This document shows, in pieces, positions 51,947 through 60,626 of a DNA stretch of 64,000 nucleotides. The DNA is from Pseudaquabacterium terrae. GTDB taxonomy: Bacteria > Pseudomonadota > Gammaproteobacteria > Burkholderiales > Burkholderiaceae_C. The stretch spans positions 310,001-374,000 of the forward strand of contig NZ_JABRWJ010000007.1 of assembly GCF_013266755.1 (NCBI RefSeq), in the 5' to 3' direction. Made by a program: the position numbers and the translations under genes. Below the pieces are notes generated by a model. The model worked only from the letters and a program-made list of their open reading frames with translations. It searched no databases and was not told where the DNA came from. The number at the start of each line of letters is the position of its first letter. Within the stretch, counting starts at the first letter, position 1.

Positions 51947-54522
51947 ACCCAGACGCTGCGCTCCGGCGACACCACGTGCACGAACAGGTGCCGGCCGATC
52001 TGGTCGGACAGCTCACGCGCGGCGTCGCTGCAGGATTCGAGCGCCTCGATCAGTGCGCCGTGGCGGCCGGCGGGGTCCGGCGCGGTGAGCGCGTCGAGCG
52101 ACCAGTTGTCCGGCGTCGGCAACGAGTCGGTGATCTCGGCGACCCAGGCCGGGTCCTGGCGCGCGAGCTTGCGCAGCCGGTCGCGCATCGTGCGCGCGAC
52201 CCAGGCCAGCGAGCGCGGGTTGTCGGTGTCGAGCACCAGCAGGTGCAGCAGCGGCAGCACCTCGCGCCGGGCCTGGAACTGCGCGCGGTAGGTGATGATG
52301 CTGTCGAAGATGCCGAGGATCGCCGCGAAGCCGTCGTCGGCCTCGTGCACACCGCATTCGAAGGCCAGCGCGAGCGCGTTCGCGAGCACGTCCAGGCGCT
52401 CGATCTGGCGCCCCACCGACAGCAGCCGCCAGCCGTCGTCGCGTGTCATGCGGTCGGTCTGCGCGCCGGTGATCGCCGCCAGGTGCGTCGTCGCGCGCGC
52501 CAGCACGCCCAGCACGTCGGGCGGCGCGGCATGGCCCTCGCCTTCTTCGATCACTGCGGCGAGGTGGTGCTCGAAATGGTCGCCGACCTCGTGGATCAGC
52601 TTCCAGTGCTCGGGCGACAGCCGCTCGCGCAGCGCCTTGGCGCAGCCGCGCAGCGCGCGCAGGTTGTAGGCCACGCTGGTCAGGTCGTCGGTGTCGCCGA
52701 GGCCGTGCACCAGCGCGCGCTCGAACAGGCGCATCGATTGTTGAGGCGTCGGCACGCCGGCCGGCACCAGGCCATGGCGACGCGCCAGCGCATCGAAGAA
52801 CTGCAGCACCGGCTCGCTGCCCTCGGGCAGCGCCTCGAGCATCACGCGCGCCATCCGCGCGCAGTTCTCGGCCCGCTCGGTGTAGCGGCCGAGCCAGAAC
52901 AGGTTCTCGGCGGCACGGCTGCTGACGGTGCGGTGCCAGCCCTGCAGCTCGGCCACCGACAAGGGCTTGGGCAGCAGCGACGTGGCATCGACCGCGCCAC
53001 GCGCGATGACCCAGGTGTCGACGCTGGCGCTGCCGCGCTGCATCGACAGCAGCGGGTCGTGCATCGCCTCGTCACGGCCGGCCACGCGGGTCAGCGCGCC
53101 GGGCAGCACGCGCCAGCCGCCGGTGCCGTCGGCCAGCGCGAAGACGCGCATCACCGCGGCACGCGGCCACAGCTGCCCGTCGGCCCACACCGGCGTCTCG
53201 GACGGCCGCTGCGGCCGCAGCAGCGTGTAGGCGGCCGGGTCGGCATCGATGCGCGCGACCAGCGCCGTGCGCTGCGCCTCGTCGAGCTGCGAGACGATCT
53301 GCGGGCCTTGTGCGGTGCCCGGGAAGGTCGGCACGACGATGAATTCCTCGAGGCGTTCACGCTGCGCCTCCCAGACCGCCTCCTCGCCGCACCACCAGGT
53401 CGTCGGCGCCGGCAGCAGCAGGTCCTCGCCGAGCAACTCGCGCGCGACCGCCGGCCAGAACGCCGACAGCCCCAGGCTTTCGAGGAAGCCGGCGCCGGGT
53501 GCATTGGCCATCACCAGCTCGCCGGCACGCAGCGCCTGCAGCAGGCCCGGCACGCCGAGCGCGGAGTCGAAGCGCAGCTCCAGCGGATCGAGGAACTCGT
53601 CGTCGACGCGGCGCAGCAGCACGTGCACGCGTTCCAGGCCGTGCAGCGTCTTCAGGTACAGGCGCTTGCCGCGCACCGTCAGGTCCGAGCCCTCGACCAG
53701 CGTGACGCCGAGGTAACGCGCGAGGAAGACCTGCTCGAAGTAGGTTTCGTTCAGCGGGCCGGGTGTCAGCAGCACGATGCGCGAGCGCTCGCCGGCGGGG
53801 CTCGCGCGCATCAGCCCGTCGAGCAGCGAACGGAAGGTCGATGCGATGCGCTGCACGCGCAGCGCGGCGAACTGATCGTGGAACTGCGGGCCGATGATCA
53901 GCCGGTTCTCGAGCAGGTAGCCCAGCCCCGACGGCGCCTGCAGCCGCTGCGCGAGCACCGTGAAGCCGCCTTTGGGCGTGCGCGCGAGGTCGAAGGCGGC
54001 GATGTGCAGGTGGATGTCGCCGCGCGGCCACAGGCCGTGCGCCGGCCGCAGGTATTGCGGATGCGCGAACACCAGCGCCGGCGGCAGCAACGCATCGCGC
54101 AGCAGCGTCTGCGGGCCGTAGATGTCGGCCAGCGCCATCTCCAGCAGCTTCGCGCGCTGCTGCACGCCCTGCTCGATCACCGCCCAGTCGTCGGCGCTGA
54201 CGATGAAGGGCAGCGTCTCCAGTGGCCAAGGCCGGTCGGCCTCGCCGCGTTCGGCATAGATGTTGTAGGTGGCGCCGTCCTCGCGCACGCGCTGCTGCAC
54301 GCGCAGCTGGCGCGCGCGCAGGTCGGCCCAGCCATCGGGTCCCAGGCTCGTGAAGAACTCGCGCCACAGCGGCGCGAGTGGTGCCGGCGGCTGCCCGGCG
54401 GACGTCAGCTCGGCGCGCAGTTCGTCGAACTGCCCGGCCGTGCCACGGCGCGCGACGGCGGCAGCCACGGTCGCGGCGTCCGGCACGTCATCGTCGTCGT
54501 CGGCGAGCAGGCTGCTTTGCAT
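51943..54522 (-). CDS. Fused circularly permuted ATP-grasp / alpha-E protein
   Basis: An ~859-residue fusion. Residues ~1-510 are a circularly permuted ATP-grasp region (DUF404/407 type): YNIYAERG, FDLARTPKGGFTVLAQRLQAPSGLGYLLENR, VLLTPGPLNETYFEQVFLARYLGVTLVEGSDL, RRVDDEFLDPLELR and YTLLRPQRPSETPVW. From ~545 an alpha-E helical domain begins at SSRAAENLFWLGRYTERAENCARMARVMLEAL and runs to the end. It duplicates, in one chain, the functions of the two separate genes at 58104 and 59079. ATP-grasp proteins of this type are predicted peptide ligases. The start is uncertain (ATG at 54522; the frame is open to 54561). Confidence 0.9.
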   Translation of the reverse strand: MQSSLLADDDDDVPDAATVAAAVARRGTAGQFDELRAELTSAGQPPAPLAPLWREFFTSLGPDGWADLRARQLRVQQRVREDGATYNIYAERGEADRPWPLETLPFIVSADDWAVIEQGVQQRAKLLEMALADIYGPQTLLRDALLPPALVFAHPQYLRPAHGLWPRGDIHLHIAAFDLARTPKGGFTVLAQRLQAPSGLGYLLENRLIIGPQFHDQFAALRVQRIASTFRSLLDGLMRASPAGERSRIVLLTPGPLNETYFEQVFLARYLGVTLVEGSDLTVRGKRLYLKTLHGLERVHVLLRRVDDEFLDPLELRFDSALGVPGLLQALRAGELVMANAPGAGFLESLGLSAFWPAVARELLGEDLLLPAPTTWWCGEEAVWEAQRERLEEFIVVPTFPGTAQGPQIVSQLDEAQRTALVARIDADPAAYTLLRPQRPSETPVWADGQLWPRAAVMRVFALADGTGGWRVLPGALTRVAGRDEAMHDPLLSMQRGSASVDTWVIARGAVDATSLLPKPLSVAELQGWHRTVSSRAAENLFWLGRYTERAENCARMARVMLEALPEGSEPVLQFFDALARRHGLVPAGVPTPQQSMRLFERALVHGLGDTDDLTSVAYNLRALRGCAKALRERLSPEHWKLIHEVGDHFEHHLAAVIEEGEGHAAPPDVLGVLARATTHLAAITGAQTDRMTRDDGWRLLSVGRQIERLDVLANALALAFECGVHEADDGFAAILGIFDSIITYRAQFQARREVLPLLHLLVLDTDNPRSLAWVARTMRDRLRKLARQDPAWVAEITDSLPTPDNWSLDALTAPDPAGRHGALIEALESCSDAARELSDQIGRHLFVHVVSPERSVWV

Positions 54523-54579
54523 AGGTCTCGGATCATGCCCTGCGGCGCGAGGCAGCCGCATCGGGCATGCCCCCCGGAA

Positions 54580-57500
54580 TCAGCGGCCCGCGGTGCGCAA
54601 ATCGAGCGTGAACGGGAATTCCAGCGACCGCTCGGGCTCGCCGACCTGCATCCGCCCCGGCGTGTGGCCGATCGTGAAGAAGCGCGCCAGGCGGCGGCTC
54701 TCGGCCTCGAAGGCGTTGACCGGGAAGGTGGCGTAGCTGCGGCCGCCCGGATGGGCGACGTGGTACTGCCCGCCGCCGAGCGAGCGCTGCATCCAGCGGT
54801 CGACCAGATCGATCACCAGCGGGGCATGCACACCGATCGTCGGGTGCAGCGCCGACGGCGCCTCCCACGCGCGGTAACGCACGCCGCAGACGAATTCACC
54901 GACCCGGCCGGTGGGCTGCAGCGGCACCGCGACGCCGTTGACGGTCACGACATGGCGCGAATCGACCAGGCCGCTGGCCTTGATCTCCAGCCGCTCCAGC
55001 GATGAATCGACGTAGCGCACCGTGGTGCCGGCAGCGCCCTCCTCGCCCATCACGTGCCAGGGTTCGAGCGCGCTGCGCAGCACCAGCTGCACGCCGCGGG
55101 CAGTGAGCTCTCCGACCTTCGGGAAGCGGAACTCGAAGTGCGGCGCGAACCAGTCGGGTCGGAAATCGAAGCCGGCCAGGCCCATGTCCTCGAGCACGTC
55201 CTCGAAGTCCATCCAGATGAAAGTCGGCAGCAGGAAACGGTCGTGCAGCTCGGTGCCCCAGCGCACCAGCTCGGCGCGATAGGGCTCGTTCCAGAAGCGC
55301 GCGACCAGAGCGCGCAGCAGCAGCTGTTGCACGACGCTCATGCGGGCATGCGGCGGCATCTCGAAGGCGCGCAATTCCAGCAAGCCGAGCCGCCCCGTCG
55401 CCGAGTCGGGCGAATACAGCTTGTCGATGCAGAACTCGCTGCGGTGCGTATTGCCGGTGACGTCGACCAGGATGTTGCGCAGCGTGCGGTCGACCAGCCA
55501 CGGCGGCAGCGCATCACCGTAGACCGTCTTGCTGCGCTCGATCTCGCCGAGCGCGATCTCCAGCTCGAAGAGCTGGTCGTTGCGCGCCTCGTCGACGCGC
55601 GGCGCCTGGCTGGTCGGGCCGAGGAAGAGGCCCGAGAACAGGTAGCTCAAGGAGGGATGGTTGTGCCAGTACGCAAGCAGCGAGCCGAGCAGGTCGGGCC
55701 GGCGCAGGAACGGCGAATCGGCCGGCCGCGCCCCACCGAGCACGAAGTGGTTGCCGCCGCCGGTGCCGGTGTGGCGGCCGTCGAGCATGAACTTCTCGGT
55801 CGACAGGCGCGATTGCCACGCTGCGTCGTAGAGGAATTCGGTGTGCTCGACGAGCTCCTTCCAGTCGTGCGCCGGGTGGATGTTGACCTCGATGACGCCG
55901 GGATCGGGCGTCACCTGCAGCAGCTTCAGCCGCGGATCGCGCGGCGGCGGATAACCCTCGAGCACGATCTTGACGCCCTGCGCGGCGGCCGTGGCTTCGA
56001 TGGCGGCGAGCAGCGCCAGGTAGTCCTCCAGGCGCTCCAGCGGTGGCATGAAGACGTACAGCACTCCTGTCGGTGCGCCGACGCTCTCGGCCTTCGGGCC
56101 GTTGGCGCGGCGTGGATCGCGTGCTTCGACGACGAGCGCGGTGCGGGTGATCCAGTGCGCGGACTCATGGCGCTGCGGTGCGCGGGTCGGATCGACCGCA
56201 GCCAAGTCGCTGCCGGGCACGGGGCCACGGCCGCGGCCGCGTGCGCCGGCAGTGCCGGCCGCGCCCGCGGCGCCGGCTGCCTCGAGGCCCACATCCCGCA
56301 CGCCGCGCTGCACGCCGACCATGCCCCCCTCGGCAAAGCCGCCGCCGATCTGGTGAGACGCGTACTGCGTGCGCAGCGTCGCGGCCGCCGGCAGCGCATC
56401 ACGCGGCGCGAACGGATCGGTCTCGATGTGGTACGGGTAGTCGGTGCTGGTGACCCAGGGCAGCGAGTCGAGCGGCAGGCGCAGGCCCATCGGCGAATCG
56501 CCGGGGAACAGGTACATGCGTTCGTCGCGGAAGAACCACGGGCCCGTGATCCAGCTTGGGCCGCTGAGCGCCGGGCCCTCGGCCGGCTTGATGGGCAATG
56601 CGTAGCCGACTTCGTGCGACAGGCCTTGCTCGAAGATGCGGCGCAACCGGATGCGCTCGAGCTCGTCATCGAGCTTCGCATCGAACGGGTCGACGTTGAC
56701 CGGCAGCCGGCGCTCGCGCCACAGGTAGTACCAGGTGTCCTCGTAGCCGGTCTGCACATGGTCGGCGGTGATGCCCAGCCGCTGCGTCAGCGCGACCATG
56801 AAGGCCTTCGCGTCCTTCGAGGTGTAGTGATGCGGGTCGCGTTCGTCGGCGAAGAGCGACGGGTCGTGCCAGCAGGGCTCGCCGTCGGCGCGCCAGTAGA
56901 TGTTCAAGGCCCAGCGTGGCAGCTGCTCGCCGGGGTACCACTTGCCCTGGCCGAAGTGCAGGAAACCGCCCTTGCCGTAGTGGGCGCGCAGCCGGTGCAC
57001 CAGGTCCTGCGCCACCATGCGCTTGGTGGGGCCGAGCGCGTCGGTGTTCCACTCGGCGCCGTCGCGGTCGTCGACCGAGACGAAGGTCGGCTCGCCGCCC
57101 ATCGTCAGCCGCACGTCGCCGGCGACCAGCTGTTCATCGACGGCGTCGCCGAGCGCCAGTACTTGCGACCACTGCTCTTCGGTGTACGGCTTGGTGACGC
57201 GCGGCGACTCCCAGATGCGGCTGATCGACATCGCGTGCGCGAACTGGACCTCACTCTCGTCGACCGCGCCCGACACCGGTGCCGCGCTCGACGGCTGCGG
57301 CGTGCAGGCCAGCGGAATGTGGCCCTCGCCGGCCATCAGCCCGGAGGTCGGGTCGAGCCCCACCCAGCCGGCGCCGGGCAGGTAGACCTCGCACCAGGCG
57401 TGCAGGTCGGTGAAGTCGATCTCGGTGCCGCTGGGACCGTCGAGCGCCTTGACGTCGGATTTGAGCTGGATCAGGTAACCGGAGACGAAGCGCGCCGCAA

Positions 57501-58086
57501 GCCCCAGGTGGCGCAGCGCCTGCACCAGCAGCCAGCCGGTGTCGCGGCACGAGCCGGAGGCGTTGACCAGCGTCTCTTCCGGCGTCTGCACGCCCGGCTC
57601 CATGCGGATCAGGTAGCGGATGTCGTGCTGCAGCCGCTGGTTGATCTCGACCAGGAAGTCGATCGTGCGCCGCTCGCGCCGGTCGATCGACGCCAGGAAG
57701 GCGGCGAAGGCCGGCGTGGCCGCTTCCTTCACGAGGTAGGGCGCCAGCTCCTGCGTCGTTGCGTCGTCGTAGCCGAACGGAAAGTTCTCGGCCGCCGGTT
57801 CGAGGAAGAAGTCGAACGGGTTGTAGACCGCCATCTCGGCCACCACGTCGACGGTGACCTTGAACTCGGTCGTCTTCTCCGGGAAGACCAGGCGCGCGAG
57901 GTAGTTCGAGAACGGGTCCTGCTGCCAGTTGATGAAGTGGCCTTCGGGCTCGATCTTCAGCGAGTACGACAGGATGTTGGTGCGGCAATGCGGCGCCGGC
58001 CGCAGCCGCACGATCTGCGGGGAGAGGGCAACGCGGCGGTCGTACTTGTAGTGGGTGACGTGATTGAGGGCAACGTGAATCGACAC
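54580..58086 (-). CDS. Transglutaminase/DUF2126 large protein
   Basis: A 1168-residue protein. The N-terminal ~290 residues are transglutaminase-like, beginning SIHVALNHVTHYKYDRRVALSPQIVRLRPAPHC; the catalytic Cys is in NASGSCRDTGWLLVQAL, His in TDLHAWCEVYL, and Asp in GLDPTSGL. The remainder is DUF2126, with LTMGGEPTFVSVDDRDG, GKWYPGEQLPRWAL and HTGTGGGNHFVLGG as landmarks. DUF2126 resembles carboxylate-amine ligase-type folds by family knowledge. A low-complexity linker (EAAGAAGAAGTAGARGRGRG) lies near 620. The start is GTG at 58086. Likely role: ligation or processing of a peptide-like metabolite together with its operon partners. Confidence 0.9.
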   Translation of the reverse strand: MSIHVALNHVTHYKYDRRVALSPQIVRLRPAPHCRTNILSYSLKIEPEGHFINWQQDPFSNYLARLVFPEKTTEFKVTVDVVAEMAVYNPFDFFLEPAAENFPFGYDDATTQELAPYLVKEAATPAFAAFLASIDRRERRTIDFLVEINQRLQHDIRYLIRMEPGVQTPEETLVNASGSCRDTGWLLVQALRHLGLAARFVSGYLIQLKSDVKALDGPSGTEIDFTDLHAWCEVYLPGAGWVGLDPTSGLMAGEGHIPLACTPQPSSAAPVSGAVDESEVQFAHAMSISRIWESPRVTKPYTEEQWSQVLALGDAVDEQLVAGDVRLTMGGEPTFVSVDDRDGAEWNTDALGPTKRMVAQDLVHRLRAHYGKGGFLHFGQGKWYPGEQLPRWALNIYWRADGEPCWHDPSLFADERDPHHYTSKDAKAFMVALTQRLGITADHVQTGYEDTWYYLWRERRLPVNVDPFDAKLDDELERIRLRRIFEQGLSHEVGYALPIKPAEGPALSGPSWITGPWFFRDERMYLFPGDSPMGLRLPLDSLPWVTSTDYPYHIETDPFAPRDALPAAATLRTQYASHQIGGGFAEGGMVGVQRGVRDVGLEAAGAAGAAGTAGARGRGRGPVPGSDLAAVDPTRAPQRHESAHWITRTALVVEARDPRRANGPKAESVGAPTGVLYVFMPPLERLEDYLALLAAIEATAAAQGVKIVLEGYPPPRDPRLKLLQVTPDPGVIEVNIHPAHDWKELVEHTEFLYDAAWQSRLSTEKFMLDGRHTGTGGGNHFVLGGARPADSPFLRRPDLLGSLLAYWHNHPSLSYLFSGLFLGPTSQAPRVDEARNDQLFELEIALGEIERSKTVYGDALPPWLVDRTLRNILVDVTGNTHRSEFCIDKLYSPDSATGRLGLLELRAFEMPPHARMSVVQQLLLRALVARFWNEPYRAELVRWGTELHDRFLLPTFIWMDFEDVLEDMGLAGFDFRPDWFAPHFEFRFPKVGELTARGVQLVLRSALEPWHVMGEEGAAGTTVRYVDSSLERLEIKASGLVDSRHVVTVNGVAVPLQPTGRVGEFVCGVRYRAWEAPSALHPTIGVHAPLVIDLVDRWMQRSLGGGQYHVAHPGGRSYATFPVNAFEAESRRLARFFTIGHTPGRMQVGEPERSLEFPFTLDLRTAGR

Positions 58087-58103
58087 GGCGAGCCTTTTCT
58101 TCT

Positions 58104-59063
58104 TTATGCGGGCACGAGAAAGTCGCGGCTGATGCCGGCGCCGATGTCGTTGACGCGATCAAGGAACTGCGTCAGGAAGGCGTGCAGTCCAGTCGCCAGG
58201 ATCTCGTCGATGCGGCCGAACTGCAGGTCGCTGCGCAGCCGGCCGGCGCGGCGCTGGGTCTCACTGCTGAGCTCGTTGGCCACGTGGTCGAGGTTCGCCA
58301 CCAGCTCATTGAGGCAGGCGGCGAGCGAGCGCGGCATGTCGGGGCGCAGGATCAGGAGCTCGGCGACCTTGTCCGGCCTGATCACGTTGCGGTACACACG
58401 GCGGTAGATCTCGAAGCCGGACACCGACCGAAGGATGGCTGACCAGTGGTAGAAGTCGACCTCCGGTGCGTCCTCGTGGCCCCAGGCGCCGAAGTAGTCG
58501 CCGGCCAGCGCGTGGAACTTGACGTCGAGCAGCCGCGCGGTGTTGTCGGCACGCTCCAGGAAGGTGCCGATGCGGATGAAGTGCAGCGCCTCGTCCTGCA
58601 GCATCGTGCCGACGGTGACGCCGCGCGACAGGTGCGAGCGGAACTTGACCCACTCGAACAGCGCCGCCGGATCACGCTCGAAGCCGCCGCTGTCGCGCAG
58701 CAGGCGGTTGAATTCGAGCCAGGTCTGGTTCGTCGTTTCCCACAGCTCGGTCGTCAGCGTGCCGCGCACCGCGCGCGCGTTCTCGCGCGCCGCCGACAGG
58801 CAGGAAACGATCGACGACATGTTCTGCGCATCGCGCACCATGAACTGCATGACGTTCCGGGCATCGGCGACGTCGTGCCTGGCGCGGAAGGCCTTCGTCA
58901 GCTCGGAGATGCCGAGCACCCCCTGCCAGCCCTGCTCGTCGCGGTCTGCCGATTGCGGCAGCAGCGAGGTCTGGTAGTTGACGTCCAACATTCGAGCCGT
59001 GTTCTCGGCGCGCTCCATGTAGCGCGCCATCCAGAACAGGTGATCGGCGGTTCGCGACAGCAT
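58104..59063 (-). CDS. Alpha-E domain protein (DUF403)
   Basis: A 319-residue all-helical alpha-E protein. The signature MLSRTADHLFWMARYMERAENTARMLDV is at the N-terminus, followed by RDAQNMSSIVSCLSAARENARAVRGTL and FLERADNTARLLDVKF. It always occurs with circularly permuted ATP-grasp proteins; here the partner gene is 15 nt upstream. Biochemical role unknown. The start is ATG at 59063 with the ribosome site GAGGGAGGGG upstream. Confidence 0.92.
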   Translation of the reverse strand: MLSRTADHLFWMARYMERAENTARMLDVNYQTSLLPQSADRDEQGWQGVLGISELTKAFRARHDVADARNVMQFMVRDAQNMSSIVSCLSAARENARAVRGTLTTELWETTNQTWLEFNRLLRDSGGFERDPAALFEWVKFRSHLSRGVTVGTMLQDEALHFIRIGTFLERADNTARLLDVKFHALAGDYFGAWGHEDAPEVDFYHWSAILRSVSGFEIYRRVYRNVIRPDKVAELLILRPDMPRSLAACLNELVANLDHVANELSSETQRRAGRLRSDLQFGRIDEILATGLHAFLTQFLDRVNDIGAGISRDFLVPA

Positions 59064-59078
59064 CGTGGTTCCCCTCCC

Positions 59079-60626
59079 TCAGCGCTGGCGCTGTGATTGC
59101 GACTGCGATTGCGACGATTGCGATTGCGTTTGAGACTGCGACGACTGGCCCATCGAGGTCAGCGCCCCCGGCACCGTGTCGCGCCCGGGTTCGTCCTCCA
59201 GCACCCAGGTGTCCTTGGTACCACCCCCTTGGCTACTATTGACGACCAGCGACCCCTCCTTCAACGCGACGCGCGTCAGCCCGCCGGGCACCATCTGCAC
59301 GCTCTTGCCCGACAGCACGAAGGGCCGCAGGTCGATGTGGCGCGGCGCGATGCCGCGTTCGACGAAGGTCGGGCAGGTCGACAGCGCCAGCGTCGGCTGC
59401 GCGATGTAGTTGCTCGGGTTGGCCAGCAGCTGGGCGCGGAATTCCTCGATCTCGGCCTTGCTCGCCGCGGGGCCGACCAGCATGCCGTAGCCGCCGGCGC
59501 CATGCACCTCCTTGACCACCAGCTCGCTCAGGTGGTCGAGCACGTACTGCAGGTCCTTGGGCTCGCGGCACAGGTGCGTCGGCACGTTCTCGAGGATCGG
59601 CTTCTCGCCGAGGTAGAACTCGACCATCTTCGGCACGTACGGGTAGATCGACTTGTCGTCGGCGACGCCGGTGCCGATCGCATTGCACAAGCTGATGTTG
59701 CCCTTGCGGTAGACGTCGAGCAGCCCGGCGCAGCCGAGTGTCGAGTTCGGCCGGAAGGCCTGCGGGTCGAGGAAGTCGTCGTCGACGCGGCGGTAGATCA
59801 CGTCGACGCGCTTCGGCCCCTGCGTCGTGCGCATGTAGACGAAGCCTTCCTTGACGAACAGGTCCTGGCCTTCGACCAGCTCGACGCCCATCTGCTGCGC
59901 GAGGAAGGCGTGCTCGAAGTAGGCGCTGTTGTACATGCCGGGCGTCAGCACCACCACGGTCGGCTCGTTGACCGAGGCCGGCGCGACGTCGCGCAGCGTC
60001 TCCAGCAGCAGGTCGGGATAGTGCGCGACCGGCGCGATGCGGTGGTTGGCGAACAGCTCGGGGAACAGCCGCATCATCATCTTGCGGTTTTCGAGCATGT
60101 AGCTCACGCCCGAGGGCACGCGCAGGTTGTCCTCCAGCACGTAGTAGGTGCCGCTGCCGTCGGGCCGCGCGGCGCGCACGATGTCGATGCCGGCGATGTG
60201 CGAGTAGATGCCGCCCGGCACGTCGACGCCCATCATCTCGGGCCGGAACTGCGCGTTCTTCAGCACCTGCTCGGCCGGCACGACGCCGGCCTTCAGGATC
60301 TCCTGGCCGTGGTAGACATCGTGGATGAAGCGGTTCAGCGCGGTCACGCGCTGCTCGAGCCCGGCCTGCATGCGCTGCCACTCGTCGGCCGGGATGATGC
60401 GCGGGATCAGGTCGAACGGGATCAGCCGCTCGGTGCCGGCGCCGTCCTCATCCTTGGCGCCGTAGACCGCGAAGGTGATGCCGACGCGGCGGAAGATCAT
60501 CTCGGCTTCCTCGCGGCGCGCCGCCATCAGCTCCGGCGGCTGCTGCCCCAGCCAGCGTTCGAAGCCCCGGTAATGCGGCCGCACTGCGGCGGCCGTGGCC
60601 TGCATCTCGTCGAAACTCGGGGTCAT
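59079..60626 (-). CDS. Circularly permuted ATP-grasp protein
   Basis: A 515-residue stand-alone ATP-grasp protein (DUF404/407). Seen: GITFAVYGAKDEDGAGTERLIPFDLIPRIIP, YVLEDNLRVPSGVSYMLENRKMM, VVVLTPGMYNSAYFEHAFLAQQMGVELVEG, RRVDDDFLDP, and VVKEVHGAGGYGMLVGP. It is predicted to ligate an amine to a carboxylate using ATP. It starts at the ATG at 60626, overlapping the comEC stop (ATGA). The last ~22 residues are almost only Ser and Gln, encoded by an imperfect hexanucleotide repeat. First gene of the ATP-grasp/alpha-E/transglutaminase operon. Confidence 0.92.
   Translation of the reverse strand: MTPSFDEMQATAAAVRPHYRGFERWLGQQPPELMAARREEAEMIFRRVGITFAVYGAKDEDGAGTERLIPFDLIPRIIPADEWQRMQAGLEQRVTALNRFIHDVYHGQEILKAGVVPAEQVLKNAQFRPEMMGVDVPGGIYSHIAGIDIVRAARPDGSGTYYVLEDNLRVPSGVSYMLENRKMMMRLFPELFANHRIAPVAHYPDLLLETLRDVAPASVNEPTVVVLTPGMYNSAYFEHAFLAQQMGVELVEGQDLFVKEGFVYMRTTQGPKRVDVIYRRVDDDFLDPQAFRPNSTLGCAGLLDVYRKGNISLCNAIGTGVADDKSIYPYVPKMVEFYLGEKPILENVPTHLCREPKDLQYVLDHLSELVVKEVHGAGGYGMLVGPAASKAEIEEFRAQLLANPSNYIAQPTLALSTCPTFVERGIAPRHIDLRPFVLSGKSVQMVPGGLTRVALKEGSLVVNSSQGGGTKDTWVLEDEPGRDTVPGALTSMGQSSQSQTQSQSSQSQSQSQRQR
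59095..59146. repeat. Imperfect GAYTGC hexanucleotide repeat
   Basis: Nine or so tandem units of the form GATTGC/GACTGC, some shortened to GAC. On the minus strand they encode the Ser/Gln tail of the ATP-grasp protein. Such repeats can change length by slippage; here length changes of 6 nt would keep the frame. Confidence 0.7.

Noticed and set aside
51976-58407. Open frames of about 1000 and 1100 codons on the plus strand
   Set aside because: They are antisense to the fused ATP-grasp/alpha-E gene and the DUF2126 gene, whose minus-strand translations have clear family motifs and catalytic residues.
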